Below, piece by piece: positions 43,394 to 51,640 of a stretch of DNA of 64,000 bases. The notes under the pieces are model-generated. The model had not been told where the DNA came from. It was given only the letters and a program-made list of their open reading frames with translations, and did no database searches. The position numbers and the translations under genes are program-made. How positions within the stretch are numbered: the stretch's first letter is position 1; each line of letters starts with the position of its first letter. Location: assembly GCA_040755035.1 (NCBI GenBank), contig JBFMBU010000030.1:1-64000 (forward strand), given 5' to 3'. Origin of the DNA: RBG-13-43-22 sp040755035. GTDB lineage: Bacteria; Desulfobacterota; RBG-13-43-22.

Positions 43394-43822
43394 ATGTCCC
43401 AAGCTTTTGAACCAAGGATCGTGGCCTTTTGTTGTCAATATTGAGCCTATAGCGCGGCGGACCTGGCAGGTTCGATGCGACTGCAATATCCGACGAATAT
43501 AAGGGTCATTATGGTTCCCTGCACCGGCCGTGTGGATGTAATACATCTGTTGGAGGCCATTGAGGAAGGTGCCGATGGCGTCTATGTGGCCGGTTGTTTG
43601 GAAGGGGACTGCCATTACATCAGCGGCAATCTGAAGGCTCGGAAGCGGGTGGAAAGGGTTAAGAAGATCCTCTCCGATCTGGGCCTGGAGGCGGAGCGGG
43701 TGGAGATGTACAACCTCTCCGCAGCCCAGGGCCCTCGCTTCGCCGAGATTGCCAGGGAAATGACGGAAAAGATTAAAAACCTGGGACCAAGCCCGGTGAG
43801 GGCTACCGCTAAGGCGGCCTAA
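43394..43822 (+). CDS. mvhD: MvhD/FrhD-like [2Fe-2S] electron-transfer subunit, predicted selenoprotein (UGA codon 17)
   Basis: 142 residues if UGA at 43442-43444 is read as selenocysteine. Upstream in frame with the visible body is ATG 43394 (GGAG 9 bases before it), giving MSQAFEPRIVAFCCQY, then UGA, then AYSAADLAGSMRLQYP. This matches MvhD, where FCCxWC-x-YxGADLAG carries a conserved Cys exactly at the UGA. The rest fits the family: VPCTGRVD, VAGCLEGDCHYISGN, RKRVERVKKIL. MvhD relays electrons from a donor to HdrA; here the donor partner would be MetF/MetV. Starting at ATG 43475 instead would delete the first cysteine cluster. A stem-loop follows the UGA (listed separately). Strong family evidence; decoding itself is inferred. 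Confidence 0.85.
43459..43473 (+). promoter_or_regulatory. candidate bacterial SECIS stem-loop
   Basis: GGACCT pairs with AGGTTC around a GGC loop, 14 bases after the UGA codon of mvhD. Bacterial SECIS elements lie within a few tens of bases after the UGA inside the coding region, with G residues in the loop. The stem is short (6 bp with one G-U) and could be extended by flanking GC pairs. Confidence 0.5.
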
Positions 43823-43862
43823 GGGACTGACAGAAGACCGATACTGGATAAGGAGGAATACC

Positions 43863-44531
43863 ATGGTAGTGGCTGAACAAAAACCATTGAGTGAAATCCT
43901 GGAAATGGTCCAGCCGTATAAAAAAATCCTGGTGGCCGGTTGCAAGGGCTGTGTGACGGTCTGCAATGCCGGGGGGAAAAAAGAAGTGGAAATACTGGCC
44001 GCGGAACTGCGCATCGCTCGAAAAAAAGAAGGGATGGAAGGGGATGTCCGGGAAATCACCCTGGAGCGGCAATGCGATCCGGAGTACATGGAACAGTTGG
44101 AGGAAGCCATCAGGGACCGGGATGCCGTACTTTCCATCGCCTGCAGTGTGGGGCCTCAATACATTGCCGGTCGTTTCCTTGATAAAATGGTCTTCCCCGG
44201 CCTGAATACCACCTTCATCGGCGGCTCACTGGAACATGGCGTTTTTGCTGAATTCTGTCAGGCCTGCGGGGCTTGCGGGATTCACAATTTCGGGGGATTA
44301 TGCCCCATTGCCCGCTGTTCCAAAAGTCTGTTGAATGGTCCCTGCGGGGGGTCTTCCAGAGGCAAATGCGAGATCAGTAAAGAAGTGGATTGTGTTTGGC
44401 AGCTGATTTACGATCGTATGAGCCGTCTGGGGCAAATGGATCGCTTAACCAGGGTCATCCCCTGTAAGGATTGGACTACCAGCCGTGACGGCGGACCAAG
44501 GAAAACCATAAGGGAGGACTTGCGATTATGA
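43863..44531 (+). CDS. metV: methylene-THF reductase zinc-binding subunit MetV
   Basis: 222 residues. Matches the methylene-tetrahydrofolate reductase C-terminal domain family that accompanies bacterial MetF in acetogens and sulfate reducers. It has VAGCKGCVTVCNAGG near the N-terminus and a cysteine-rich C-terminal half (CQACGACGIH, GGLCPIARCSKS, LNGPCGGSS), likely zinc or iron-sulfur ligands. MetV binds MetF and passes electrons to it. The ribosome site is AAGGAGGAA, and it overlaps metF by four bases (ATGA). Confidence 0.92.
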   Translation: MVVAEQKPLSEILEMVQPYKKILVAGCKGCVTVCNAGGKKEVEILAAELRIARKKEGMEGDVREITLERQCDPEYMEQLEEAIRDRDAVLSIACSVGPQYIAGRFLDKMVFPGLNTTFIGGSLEHGVFAEFCQACGACGIHNFGGLCPIARCSKSLLNGPCGGSSRGKCEISKEVDCVWQLIYDRMSRLGQMDRLTRVIPCKDWTTSRDGGPRKTIREDLRL

Positions 44532-45451
44532 AATCAGGGAGTAATTTGGAAAAGGTTCTCAGCGCCGGTCATTTTGCCGTAACCGGCGAATGCGGTCCTC
44601 CCAGGGGAGCTAATGCGCATGTGGTCCGGGAAAAAGCGGCCCATTTAAAAGGGATTGTTGATTCGGTCAATATGACCGATAACCAGACGGCCGTAGTCCG
44701 TATGTCCAGTATGGCCGGTTGTTTGATTCTTCTCCAGGAGGGGCTGGAGCCGAACCTGCAGATGGTGGTCCGCGACCGGAACCGGATCGGCCTCCAAAGC
44801 GATATCCTGGGGGCATATGCCCTGGGAATTCGCAATATGCTTTGCCTCTCCGGCGACCACCAGAAATTCGGAGACCATCCTTCATCGAAAAATGTCTTTG
44901 ATCTGGACTCCATGCAGTTGATTCAAACCGTTTACCGGATGCGGGAAGAGGGCAAGTTCATCAACGGTCAGGAAATCGATACTCCGCCGAAAATGTTCAT
45001 CGGCGCGGCCGCTAACCCCTTTGCCGATCCGGCCGAATTCCGGGCCGTACGTCTGGGGAAAAAAGCAGCCTCCGGCGTCGATTTTGTACAAACCCAGTGC
45101 ATCTTTAATCTGGACCGCTTTGAAAGATTTATGCAGCAGGTCAGAGACCTGGGGCTGGATGAAAAAGTATATATCCTGGGCGGGGTTACCCCGATGAAAT
45201 CGGTCGGTATGGCCAATTATATGAAAAACCTGGTGCCGGGCATGGATGTGCCGGATGAGGTCATCAACCGCATGAAAGGCGTGGCCAAAAAAGATCAGGC
45301 CAAAGAAGGGATCGCCATCGCTGTGGAAACCATCCAACGACTGAAGGAGATGAAGGGGATCGCCGGGGTCCATATCATGGCCATCGAATGGGAGGAAAGG
45401 GTGCCGGAAATCACAGAAATGGCCGGGTTGCTTCCCAGACCCAAGGTATAA
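44528..45451 (+). CDS. metF: methylenetetrahydrofolate reductase MetF
   Basis: 307 residues, FAD-containing TIM barrel. It reduces 5,10-methylene-THF to 5-methyl-THF. Visible are the N-terminal VTGECGPPRG, the flavin region LCLSGDHQKFGDHP, and a late FVQTQCIFNLDRFERF. ATG 44528 overlaps the metV stop. Linked to metV, mvhD and an HdrA, it should receive electrons through MetV from the HdrA/MvhD complex rather than directly from NADH. An intrinsic terminator ends the operon. Confidence 0.94.
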   Translation: MKSGSNLEKVLSAGHFAVTGECGPPRGANAHVVREKAAHLKGIVDSVNMTDNQTAVVRMSSMAGCLILLQEGLEPNLQMVVRDRNRIGLQSDILGAYALGIRNMLCLSGDHQKFGDHPSSKNVFDLDSMQLIQTVYRMREEGKFINGQEIDTPPKMFIGAAANPFADPAEFRAVRLGKKAASGVDFVQTQCIFNLDRFERFMQQVRDLGLDEKVYILGGVTPMKSVGMANYMKNLVPGMDVPDEVINRMKGVAKKDQAKEGIAIAVETIQRLKEMKGIAGVHIMAIEWEERVPEITEMAGLLPRPKV

Positions 45452-45554
45452 TTTCGGAGGTTAGATTCCGGATTGCGGAATTAAAAATCGAAAATGCGTT
45501 GTGTCGGATATCAGGAAACCATTCTTGTAAACTAAACCGAGGTCCATAAAGAAC

Positions 45555-45584
45555 AAAAAAGCCGCCCGTAGGCGGCTTTTTTTT
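45555..45584. terminator. bidirectional intrinsic terminator
   Basis: AAAAAA, GCCGCC, loop CGTA, GGCGGC, TTTTTTTT. The symmetric A/T tails serve both metF (plus) and cpoB (minus), which converge here. Confidence 0.93.
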
Positions 45585-45605
45585 CTTAGGAGGTCCGGGG
45601 GACGG

Positions 45606-46478
45606 CTACAGGGTTTTAATTTTCTGTTTGGCCTGTTTGGCCTGATTGGATTTGGGGTATTCCTTAATGATTTTTTCCAGAAGCAAGCGGGCGCTGCCCT
45701 CATCTTTCAAACGTAAAAAGGACAAGGCTTGCTTAAACAAGGCCTCGGGAATCCATTTGCTTTTCGGATAGGACTTGATCAGTTTCTGGTAGGTGAGAAT
45801 GGCCTCCTCCGATTCTTTCAGGCCATAAAGCGATTCACCGAGTCCAAATTGGGCCTCTTCAAGGTGCTTGCCCTTGGGGGCAGTCTTCAAATATTCTTCA
45901 AATTTTTTTCTGGCCCCCTCATAGGCCTGTTTTTTCAACAAGGCCTGGCCGGCTTCGAAAGTATCTTCTGCCGTCATCTTGACCGGCTCTTTTATTTCTT
46001 TGGGTTCTTCTTTGGTTTCCCGAGCGGTTTCTTTAGCTTTTTCCGGTTTGGGTCCCCCCTCTGTCGGAGAGGCCGGGGGAGCGGGGGGCTTCTCCAGTTT
46101 CTGCAGCCGGGCTTGTAATTCCTTTATTTCCTTGGCAATAGATTCACTGTATTGGGCTTGTTCTTTTTTTTGCTGGTGTTCCAGGGCCTCAATACGTCCC
46201 TGAAGTATCTGGAGTTGTACCTTCAGGGCTTCCTGCTGAGAAGTGGTGTTGGCCTGGTTTTGGAGGACCGGTTGTAGTTGGACCCCCACCCTTTTTTCCA
46301 TTTGTTCCATGCGCTTGGACAAGGAAGCGTTATTTTCTTCAGTGGTTTCTTTGACCTGGTACATCGTCCTTTCCAGGCTCGAGGTCCTGTTGGCCAGGAT
46401 GATGATATCCTCCCGGGCGGCACAGCCGAAAAGAAAAAGAAGCACCCCTGTGCCAAGCAACCCGATTACTTTTTTCAC
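45606..46478 (-). CDS. cpoB: CpoB/YbgF-like Tol-associated lipoprotein
   Basis: 290 residues. A lipoprotein signal (LLFLFGC with Cys at about 19) leads into a coiled-coil region (about 35-125), a Pro/Lys/Glu-rich linker, and four tetratricopeptide-like repeats near the C-terminus (about 170-285). CpoB couples Tol-Pal constriction with peptidoglycan synthesis. It starts with GTG at 46478, with AAGGAGAGC directly upstream. It is last in tolQ-R-A-B-pal-cpoB, the usual order. Confidence 0.9.
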   Translation of the reverse strand: MKKVIGLLGTGVLLFLFGCAAREDIIILANRTSSLERTMYQVKETTEENNASLSKRMEQMEKRVGVQLQPVLQNQANTTSQQEALKVQLQILQGRIEALEHQQKKEQAQYSESIAKEIKELQARLQKLEKPPAPPASPTEGGPKPEKAKETARETKEEPKEIKEPVKMTAEDTFEAGQALLKKQAYEGARKKFEEYLKTAPKGKHLEEAQFGLGESLYGLKESEEAILTYQKLIKSYPKSKWIPEALFKQALSFLRLKDEGSARLLLEKIIKEYPKSNQAKQAKQKIKTL

Positions 46479-46574
46479 GCTCCGCTCTCCTTCAAATATA
46501 ATAAAATCTTCCTTGCCTGACTAAGGCCGGTTTCATCATCTGGTCCCTTCAACCCTCAGTCCTTTCCCGGATGG

Positions 46575-47165
46575 TCACTTCAACACAAAATGAGCCCGGC
46601 GGTTTTTAGTCCAGGCTTCCTCGCTCGACCTTGAATCCAGGGGTTTTTCTTTCCCGAAGCTGATGGTCGAAAGCCGTTCGGCGTTGATGCCCAGGGATAC
46701 CATATATTGCATAACCGCATCAGCCCTTTTTTGCCCCAGGGCCAGGTTGTATTCGGCGCTTCCCCTTTCATCACAATGACCTTCAATCAGGGCCTTGGCC
46801 CCCGGGAACTGCTTCATCCACTGCGCCTTTTTGTCCAGATTTTTTTTGGCCTCATCGGAAAGGATATACTGGTCGAATTCAAAATAGACATCTTCGGATT
46901 CAAATCGGGCTTTATCCGAGGCCGTCTTCAATCGTCGGGCTTCTTCTTCCCGCAAAGCCTTTTCCCTTAATTCCTGTTCAGAAAGTTCCTGCTCCTTTAT
47001 CCGGACCCTTTTTTTGGCCTTTTCCGCCTCCTCGTCAACTGAGGCAGGAGGTTTGGAAACAATACCCTGGCTCTTGATTTCTTTTTTACTGCAGGATAAA
47101 AGAAACATTCCCATGAGGAAGCATATAAGAATCCCCACTCCTACCCCTGTTTTTTTACCATTCAC
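46575..47165 (-). CDS. pal: peptidoglycan-associated lipoprotein Pal
   Basis: 196 residues. GTG at 47165 with GGAGGAAGG upstream is the likely start; the longer frame to 47225 is not needed. A lipobox (FLLSC) at about 28 anchors it in the outer membrane. A charged helical linker follows, and a C-terminal OmpA-like domain has the peptidoglycan-binding pattern VYFEFDQY...LIEGHCDERGSAEYNLALGQKRAD. Pal links the outer membrane to the wall and binds TolB. Confidence 0.94.
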   Translation of the reverse strand: MNGKKTGVGVGILICFLMGMFLLSCSKKEIKSQGIVSKPPASVDEEAEKAKKRVRIKEQELSEQELREKALREEEARRLKTASDKARFESEDVYFEFDQYILSDEAKKNLDKKAQWMKQFPGAKALIEGHCDERGSAEYNLALGQKRADAVMQYMVSLGINAERLSTISFGKEKPLDSRSSEEAWTKNRRAHFVLK

Positions 47166-47415
47166 CGTGCCTTCCTCCTTCTGAAAAAAGAATTTCCAAC
47201 TCGAATCCCGATCAGGAAAAGCCATAGGTCCCTGTGGTCATGATTACTCTTTAAAAAATCCTGTGGCCTAACAGGCTAAACCGTACACCTTTAAGATGAT
47301 TTTTTCAACCCTTTTGACTTCTTGACTCCTTCCCAATTTTCTTCTCCATCACCTACATAATCGGCAAGGGCTTCGGTCCAAGCCATCGCCTATCGTAACG
47401 CATGATGCCCAGGGT

Positions 47416-48723
47416 TCATTTAGGTCCCCAGGAAGGACTGGTTTGTTCCCCCGGCTGGGAAGTAATCCTCCTTTGATTGGCCCCATTGGCATTCATAACA
47501 AAAATGGCCGATTTGCCCTGTCGGGTGGAGCTAAAGGCGATCATCCAACCCTCCGGGGAAAAAGCAGGGGATTCATTGTTGCCCTGCTGGGTCAATCTTT
47601 GCGGCTCCCCTCCGGCAGGGGAAATGGTATAGATCTGAAACTGCCCCCCCGTCTTTCCGGCATAGGCAATCAGGTTCCCCTTTGGAGACCATACCGGACC
47701 GACGTTATATGTACCCTGGAAGGTCAATCGCCGCACTTCACGCGTATTCACATTAAGGATGTAAATTTGGGGGCTGCCGGAGCGGTTGGAGACAAAGGCC
47801 AACTGTCGGCCGTCCGGGGACCAGGCCGGGGAGACATCAATCCCCCAACTCTGGGTCAGTGTACTTAGTAGGGTCCCACTGCGGTTCAGTTGCAGGATCT
47901 GGGAATTGCCTTTGTGGTTTACTGCCAGGGCCAGGGATTCCCCATTGGGATGCCAGGCCGGTGTGATATTAACTCCGGGCCGGTTGGAAATTCGACGCGA
48001 TTGGTGATTGGGTAGGCTTAACAGGTACAAAGCCGGGGTACCGTCCTTATAGGAGGTGTAGGCGATCTCGTTCCCGAGAGGAGACCATCGAGGCGTAAGG
48101 GTGATGGAATTATGGTCGGTTGCTTGTTTGGAATTGGTCCCGTCAAAGTCGGAAATAAAAATTTCCTTATTGCCGCCGGAGGTGGAGATAAAGGTCAAGC
48201 GGGTTTGAAAAGGTCCGTGTTCCCCGGTAAGCAGAAAAAGGATTTCATCGGCAAAACGATGGACAGCCGCCGTATAATCCTTGGGAGCGACACGATATTC
48301 CCGACCCAGGATCATCTTTCCTTGAAGCAGATCAAAAAGTCGGAACTCCAGGGTCGTTTGGGATACCTCGGAACGATAGGAACCCTTGACCAGCAAATCG
48401 GCCCCGGTCAGGGTCCAGGCGTTAAAATCAACGGTCCCCGGCTCCTCCGGCCGCCCCAGAAAACCCTTGGGGTCTATGATTTGAAAATATCCGGTAAAAT
48501 CCAGGTCCCGCGTTAACAGGGCCGTCGCAGCAGTTCCCAGACCGGTTTCTCCGCTTCCCAGGTTTATTAATTCCGGGACTACGATCGGTATTTTTTTGGC
48601 CGTAGGAGAATCGATGTCTAAATAGACCCTGGCCCAGAGGGGGTTTTTTGCCGTCAGCAAAACAAAAATGAGGGCTAAGGAAAAAAAGATGGAAAAAATT
48701 GGCATTCGGATGGCTTTAGTCAT
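47416..48723 (-). CDS. tolB: Tol-Pal system protein TolB
   Basis: 435 residues. A hydrophobic leader (about 10-27) exports it to the periplasm. The N-terminal domain is followed by a beta-propeller of about six repeats, visible as recurring SPxWSPDGxxLAFVSN-like blocks (for example PAWSPDGRQLAFVS). TolB binds Pal and the Tol complex. Its ATG directly follows the tolA stop (TAAATG). Confidence 0.95.
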   Translation of the reverse strand: MTKAIRMPIFSIFFSLALIFVLLTAKNPLWARVYLDIDSPTAKKIPIVVPELINLGSGETGLGTAATALLTRDLDFTGYFQIIDPKGFLGRPEEPGTVDFNAWTLTGADLLVKGSYRSEVSQTTLEFRLFDLLQGKMILGREYRVAPKDYTAAVHRFADEILFLLTGEHGPFQTRLTFISTSGGNKEIFISDFDGTNSKQATDHNSITLTPRWSPLGNEIAYTSYKDGTPALYLLSLPNHQSRRISNRPGVNITPAWHPNGESLALAVNHKGNSQILQLNRSGTLLSTLTQSWGIDVSPAWSPDGRQLAFVSNRSGSPQIYILNVNTREVRRLTFQGTYNVGPVWSPKGNLIAYAGKTGGQFQIYTISPAGGEPQRLTQQGNNESPAFSPEGWMIAFSSTRQGKSAIFVMNANGANQRRITSQPGEQTSPSWGPK

Positions 48724-49566
48724 TTAATTACCAGACAGTTCCTTGGAATAAAAGGTTAAAAAGATTTCGTGACTCCTTCTGGGATATCCCTCGGGTAAGG
48801 GAGGTAAAGGGTCGGATTTTTTTAAGGTCCGAAGCACCTCCTGATCGAAGGCTTCAACACCCGATTTCCGTTCAAAGCGGGTATCTTCAATGCGACCGTT
48901 ACGGCCGACCAGGATCATCACCACGGCCGAAATATCTTTCCGTTTCAGCAAACCTTCGGGCAAGACCCAGTTTCTTTTTATCCTGCTCAGCAGCGAGGCA
49001 TAATAAAGCTGAAATTGAATCCCTGTCCCCTCCTGCCCCCCCCCGGAAGAGGAGGACACGTCCCCGGAAGCCAGGCCGCCTTTTCCCTGACCGGAGGTCA
49101 AAGCGGCCTTTTTTTTCTGTTCCAAATCGGACAGGGTCCTTTCCAGGGTTTGTTCGCGGGTTATCCGGTCTTCCATACGAGACAGGGTTTTTTCAAGATT
49201 TTTTTCCTGTTGGACTTTTTTTTTAATTTTCTCCAGTGCCTGATCCAGGGATTTGGTGGGGTCTTCTTTGACCGGAAGCGATTTTTCAGCCGGCGGCCGG
49301 GGAAGCGTAATGGGGTTGGGCTTGGTCGGGGGTGCAGGAAGGGAGGTTTCCGCTTTTGGCGCACCACCGGCAGGACCGCCGGCGGGCAGAGAGACCAAAT
49401 CGACCACATAAGTGGGTTCAATTCTATGGATGGCCCCGCCTCGGGGAAAAACATTCAAAAAAAAAGCCAGGGCCAGAAGGTGCAGGCCGAGAGAAATTAC
49501 GACCATCCTGGACCATTGCTTCTCCCAGGAAGGTTCTTTCCAGGAGGACAAGACCTTGGCGCTCAT
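48724..49566 (-). CDS. tolA: TolA-like TonB-family protein
   Basis: 280 residues. One transmembrane segment (about 22-40, VVISLGLHLLALAFFL) is followed by a proline-rich linker, a long charged helix (about 100-155, EKIKKKVQQEKNLEK...) and a C-terminal TonB/TolA domain (YYASLLSRIKRNWVLP, then VGRNGRIEDTRFERKSG). It spans the periplasm and joins TolQR to TolB/Pal. It overlaps tolR by four bases. Confidence 0.92.
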   Translation of the reverse strand: MSAKVLSSWKEPSWEKQWSRMVVISLGLHLLALAFFLNVFPRGGAIHRIEPTYVVDLVSLPAGGPAGGAPKAETSLPAPPTKPNPITLPRPPAEKSLPVKEDPTKSLDQALEKIKKKVQQEKNLEKTLSRMEDRITREQTLERTLSDLEQKKKAALTSGQGKGGLASGDVSSSSGGGQEGTGIQFQLYYASLLSRIKRNWVLPEGLLKRKDISAVVMILVGRNGRIEDTRFERKSGVEAFDQEVLRTLKKSDPLPPLPEGYPRRSHEIFLTFYSKELSGN

Positions 49567-49976
49567 TTTTTTTCTTCGCCTGATTCGGTTACCATCCCCA
49601 ATTTTTCGATACCTGCGCCTTTTATATCCCCCATGACCTGTACCACAAACCCATAGGGAAGGGACCGGTCGGCGCGCAGGAAGACCTCCCCTTCTTTTTT
49701 ATTCTGATACAAAATTTTTAATTTTTCCCTAAGCTCCTCTCGACTGACCCGGTATTGGTCTATAAAAATTTCCTGTTTCTTGTTCAGGGTGATCACCAAC
49801 CGTTCCTCTTGCGAGGGAATGGCCTTGGCCTGGGTTTGGGGGAGTTGGACATCCATACCCTGCATCATCATCGGGGCCGCCACCATGAAAATGATCAGCA
49901 AGACCAACATGACGTCCACCAGGGGCGTCACGTTGATTTCCGACATTAATTTTCTGTCACCGCCGCCGACATCCAT
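49563..49976 (-). CDS. tolR: TolR/ExbD-family protein
   Basis: 137 residues. One N-terminal membrane helix with the conserved proton-pathway Asp (INVTPLVDVMLVLLIIFMV) and a periplasmic domain with QTQAKAIP. With TolQ it converts the proton motive force. ATG 49976. It lies 9 bp after tolQ and overlaps tolA. Confidence 0.95.
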   Translation of the reverse strand: MDVGGGDRKLMSEINVTPLVDVMLVLLIIFMVAAPMMMQGMDVQLPQTQAKAIPSQEERLVITLNKKQEIFIDQYRVSREELREKLKILYQNKKEGEVFLRADRSLPYGFVVQVMGDIKGAGIEKLGMVTESGEEKK

Positions 49977-49985
49977 CTTTTTCCC

Positions 49986-50723
49986 CTATTTTTTAAGACC
50001 CACTTTTTTATATTGGTCGCGTTCCACGATATTCAAAAAGTCAGAGGAGAAGTTGTTCATCTCCGATTCCAGGATCCGCACCTGACTGGAAAAATAGTTA
50101 TAGGCAATGACCGAAGGAATAGCGGCCGCCAATCCGGCGGCCGTGGCGATGAGGGCCTCGGAAATGCCGGGTGCGACGACGGCCAGGCTGGCCCCGCCGC
50201 GCAAGCCGATGCTTTGGAAGGAATTCATGATCCCCCAGACGGTACCGAAGAGGCCGATAAAGGGGGCGGTATTTCCGGTGGTGGCCAGGAAGGTCAGGGC
50301 GTAACCCAGTCGGGTGACCTGGGAATTCATGGCCGCCCGCAAGGCCCGGGGCAGATTTTCAAAGCGAACCAGGCTGGTGGTCATGATATCCGGCGATTCT
50401 TTCAACAGGGTTTCCTCGGTTTCCTGCTGGACCTTGTATAGGCGGCCCAGTTCCTGGTAACCGATGCGAAAGACCTCGGCCACCGGGCTGAATTTGAGGT
50501 CCTTGGATTCGTTATAGGCCACGGCCAGGCTTTTACTTTTCCAGAAGATCTCTTGAAAGAGATTCGTTTCCTTCCTGGCCCGGTGGATGATCCGATATTT
50601 CATAAATATGATGGACCAGGAGAGAATGGAAAAGGCCAGAAGCAAGAAGAGCACCAGCTTGACAACCGGCCCGGCGTTCCAGACCATGGAAAGGATTTCA
50701 TTTTGATGAATGATCGAAGGCAT
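49986..50723 (-). CDS. tolQ: TolQ/ExbB-family proton channel protein
   Basis: 245 residues with three membrane segments: about 15-40 (KLVLFLLLAFSILSWSIIFM), about 145-165 (TFLATTGNTAPFIGLFGTVWG) and a third (LIATAAGLAAAIPSVIAYNYF). The conserved TATAAGL-type segment and the GTVWGI motif fit TolQ. ATG 50723 is preferred; a GTG at 50732 is an alternative but AGGA is too near it. It is the first gene of the tol cluster. Confidence 0.93.
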   Translation of the reverse strand: MPSIIHQNEILSMVWNAGPVVKLVLFLLLAFSILSWSIIFMKYRIIHRARKETNLFQEIFWKSKSLAVAYNESKDLKFSPVAEVFRIGYQELGRLYKVQQETEETLLKESPDIMTTSLVRFENLPRALRAAMNSQVTRLGYALTFLATTGNTAPFIGLFGTVWGIMNSFQSIGLRGGASLAVVAPGISEALIATAAGLAAAIPSVIAYNYFSSQVRILESEMNNFSSDFLNIVERDQYKKVGLKK

Positions 50724-50749
50724 GAGCTTCACTTCCTGTATGGTTTAGT

Positions 50750-50791
50750 GGTTCCTTTCCGAATAATTGAACTCAAATAAAAAAAGGAACC
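50750..50791. repeat. inverted repeat GGTTCCTTT/AAAGGAACC upstream of tolQ
   Basis: 9-bp perfect arms with a 24-base loop, immediately upstream of tolQ. On the minus strand it reads GGTTCCTTT at the end, without a U-run. It could end transcription arriving from the GcvH-like gene side, or bind a regulator. Confidence 0.35.
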
Positions 50792-50956
50792 GTCGCCAAA
50801 GACTATGCAGTCAAGAAGCAGTCCCTTTTCGAATGAAAACCCGAACAGGGTTTTATGGGACGCACCCCCCCGAATACTATGGAGGATAAGGGGGCACGGG
50901 CTGGGATGGGTGCCTATTAAAAAAGAGAAAGGAGTTTCCCCGAAGGTTGCGACGAT

Positions 50957-51397
50957 TTATTCTTCTTCTTCCTCTTCCTCCCCCTCTTCTTCTTCCGCCG
51001 GTTCCTCCCCTATGATTTCCTTAAGATATTCTTCGTATTCCTCGGCTGTAAGCAACTCATAATATTCCGTGGTCGACGGAACGTCTATTCGTACAATCCA
51101 TCCGTCCTGATAAGGGTCCTCATTGAGTATTTCAGGGGAATCGATGAGTTCCTGGTTGGCTTCCACAATTTCACCGCTCACCGGTGAAAATAGGTCAAGG
51201 ACTTCGTCATGGGATTCTACGGAACCGAATGACTCGTCTTTGACGACTTCATCCCCCTCTTCGGGGAGGTTAATTCCCGAAATATCACCCAGGTCTTCCT
51301 GGGCATAATCACTGATCCCGACCGTGATCCGATTATCTTCGTCCAAACGGGCCCAGATATGGTCCTTGCTGTATCTTAGCTCTTCTAAGATAACCAA
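50957..51397 (-). CDS. GcvH-like protein lacking the lipoyl lysine, with acidic tail
   Basis: 146 residues. Clear homology along its length to glycine cleavage H protein (LRYSKDHIWARLDED, VGISDYAQEDLGDI, FSPVSGEIVEAN). The lipoate-bearing lysine is missing: the family has ESVKA and this protein has ESHDE, with Asp at position 64. The C-terminus adds a run of glutamates (about 130-146). It cannot carry lipoate at the normal site, so it is not a working H protein of the usual kind. No gcvT/P genes lie nearby. The start is TTG at 51397 with GGGGG about 6 bases upstream. Role unknown; perhaps a scaffold or a decoy. Confidence 0.85.
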   Translation of the reverse strand: MVILEELRYSKDHIWARLDEDNRITVGISDYAQEDLGDISGINLPEEGDEVVKDESFGSVESHDEVLDLFSPVSGEIVEANQELIDSPEILNEDPYQDGWIVRIDVPSTTEYYELLTAEEYEEYLKEIIGEEPAEEEEGEEEEEEE

Positions 51398-51640
51398 AAT
51401 GTGCCCCCTTTTTCAAGTGTATTTGACTTCCCCATGAGCGACTTTTGTTTTTCTGCCGCTATTTTCGTATTATTCTGAGGTCTAATATAACCTAAAAAAA
51501 TTAGCAAGTATTTTTTTATCAGGGATCCGTTTTTCTCTTCCTTAACAAAAAAAACAGGAAAATGAGGGGAAACGGCCTGAAAAATGGCGATAATTTTCTT
51601 GACGGCCCCCCCCAAATTTATTAGGGGCTCGGTCTTACCC

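Noticed and set aside
43442..43444. UGA as a frameshift or pseudogene mark
   Set aside because: The frame is preserved on both sides, the flanking residues match MvhD, and a stem-loop follows; selenocysteine explains it better. An error in sequencing cannot be fully excluded.
43475..43822. MvhD starting at ATG 43475 as a complete 115-residue protein
   Set aside because: It would lack the conserved FCCxxx cysteines of the family, which are encoded just upstream across a UGA in frame.
43253..44137. 294-codon minus-strand frame opposite mvhD and metV
   Set aside because: It crosses the locus E repeat and two well-supported genes; no recognisable domain.
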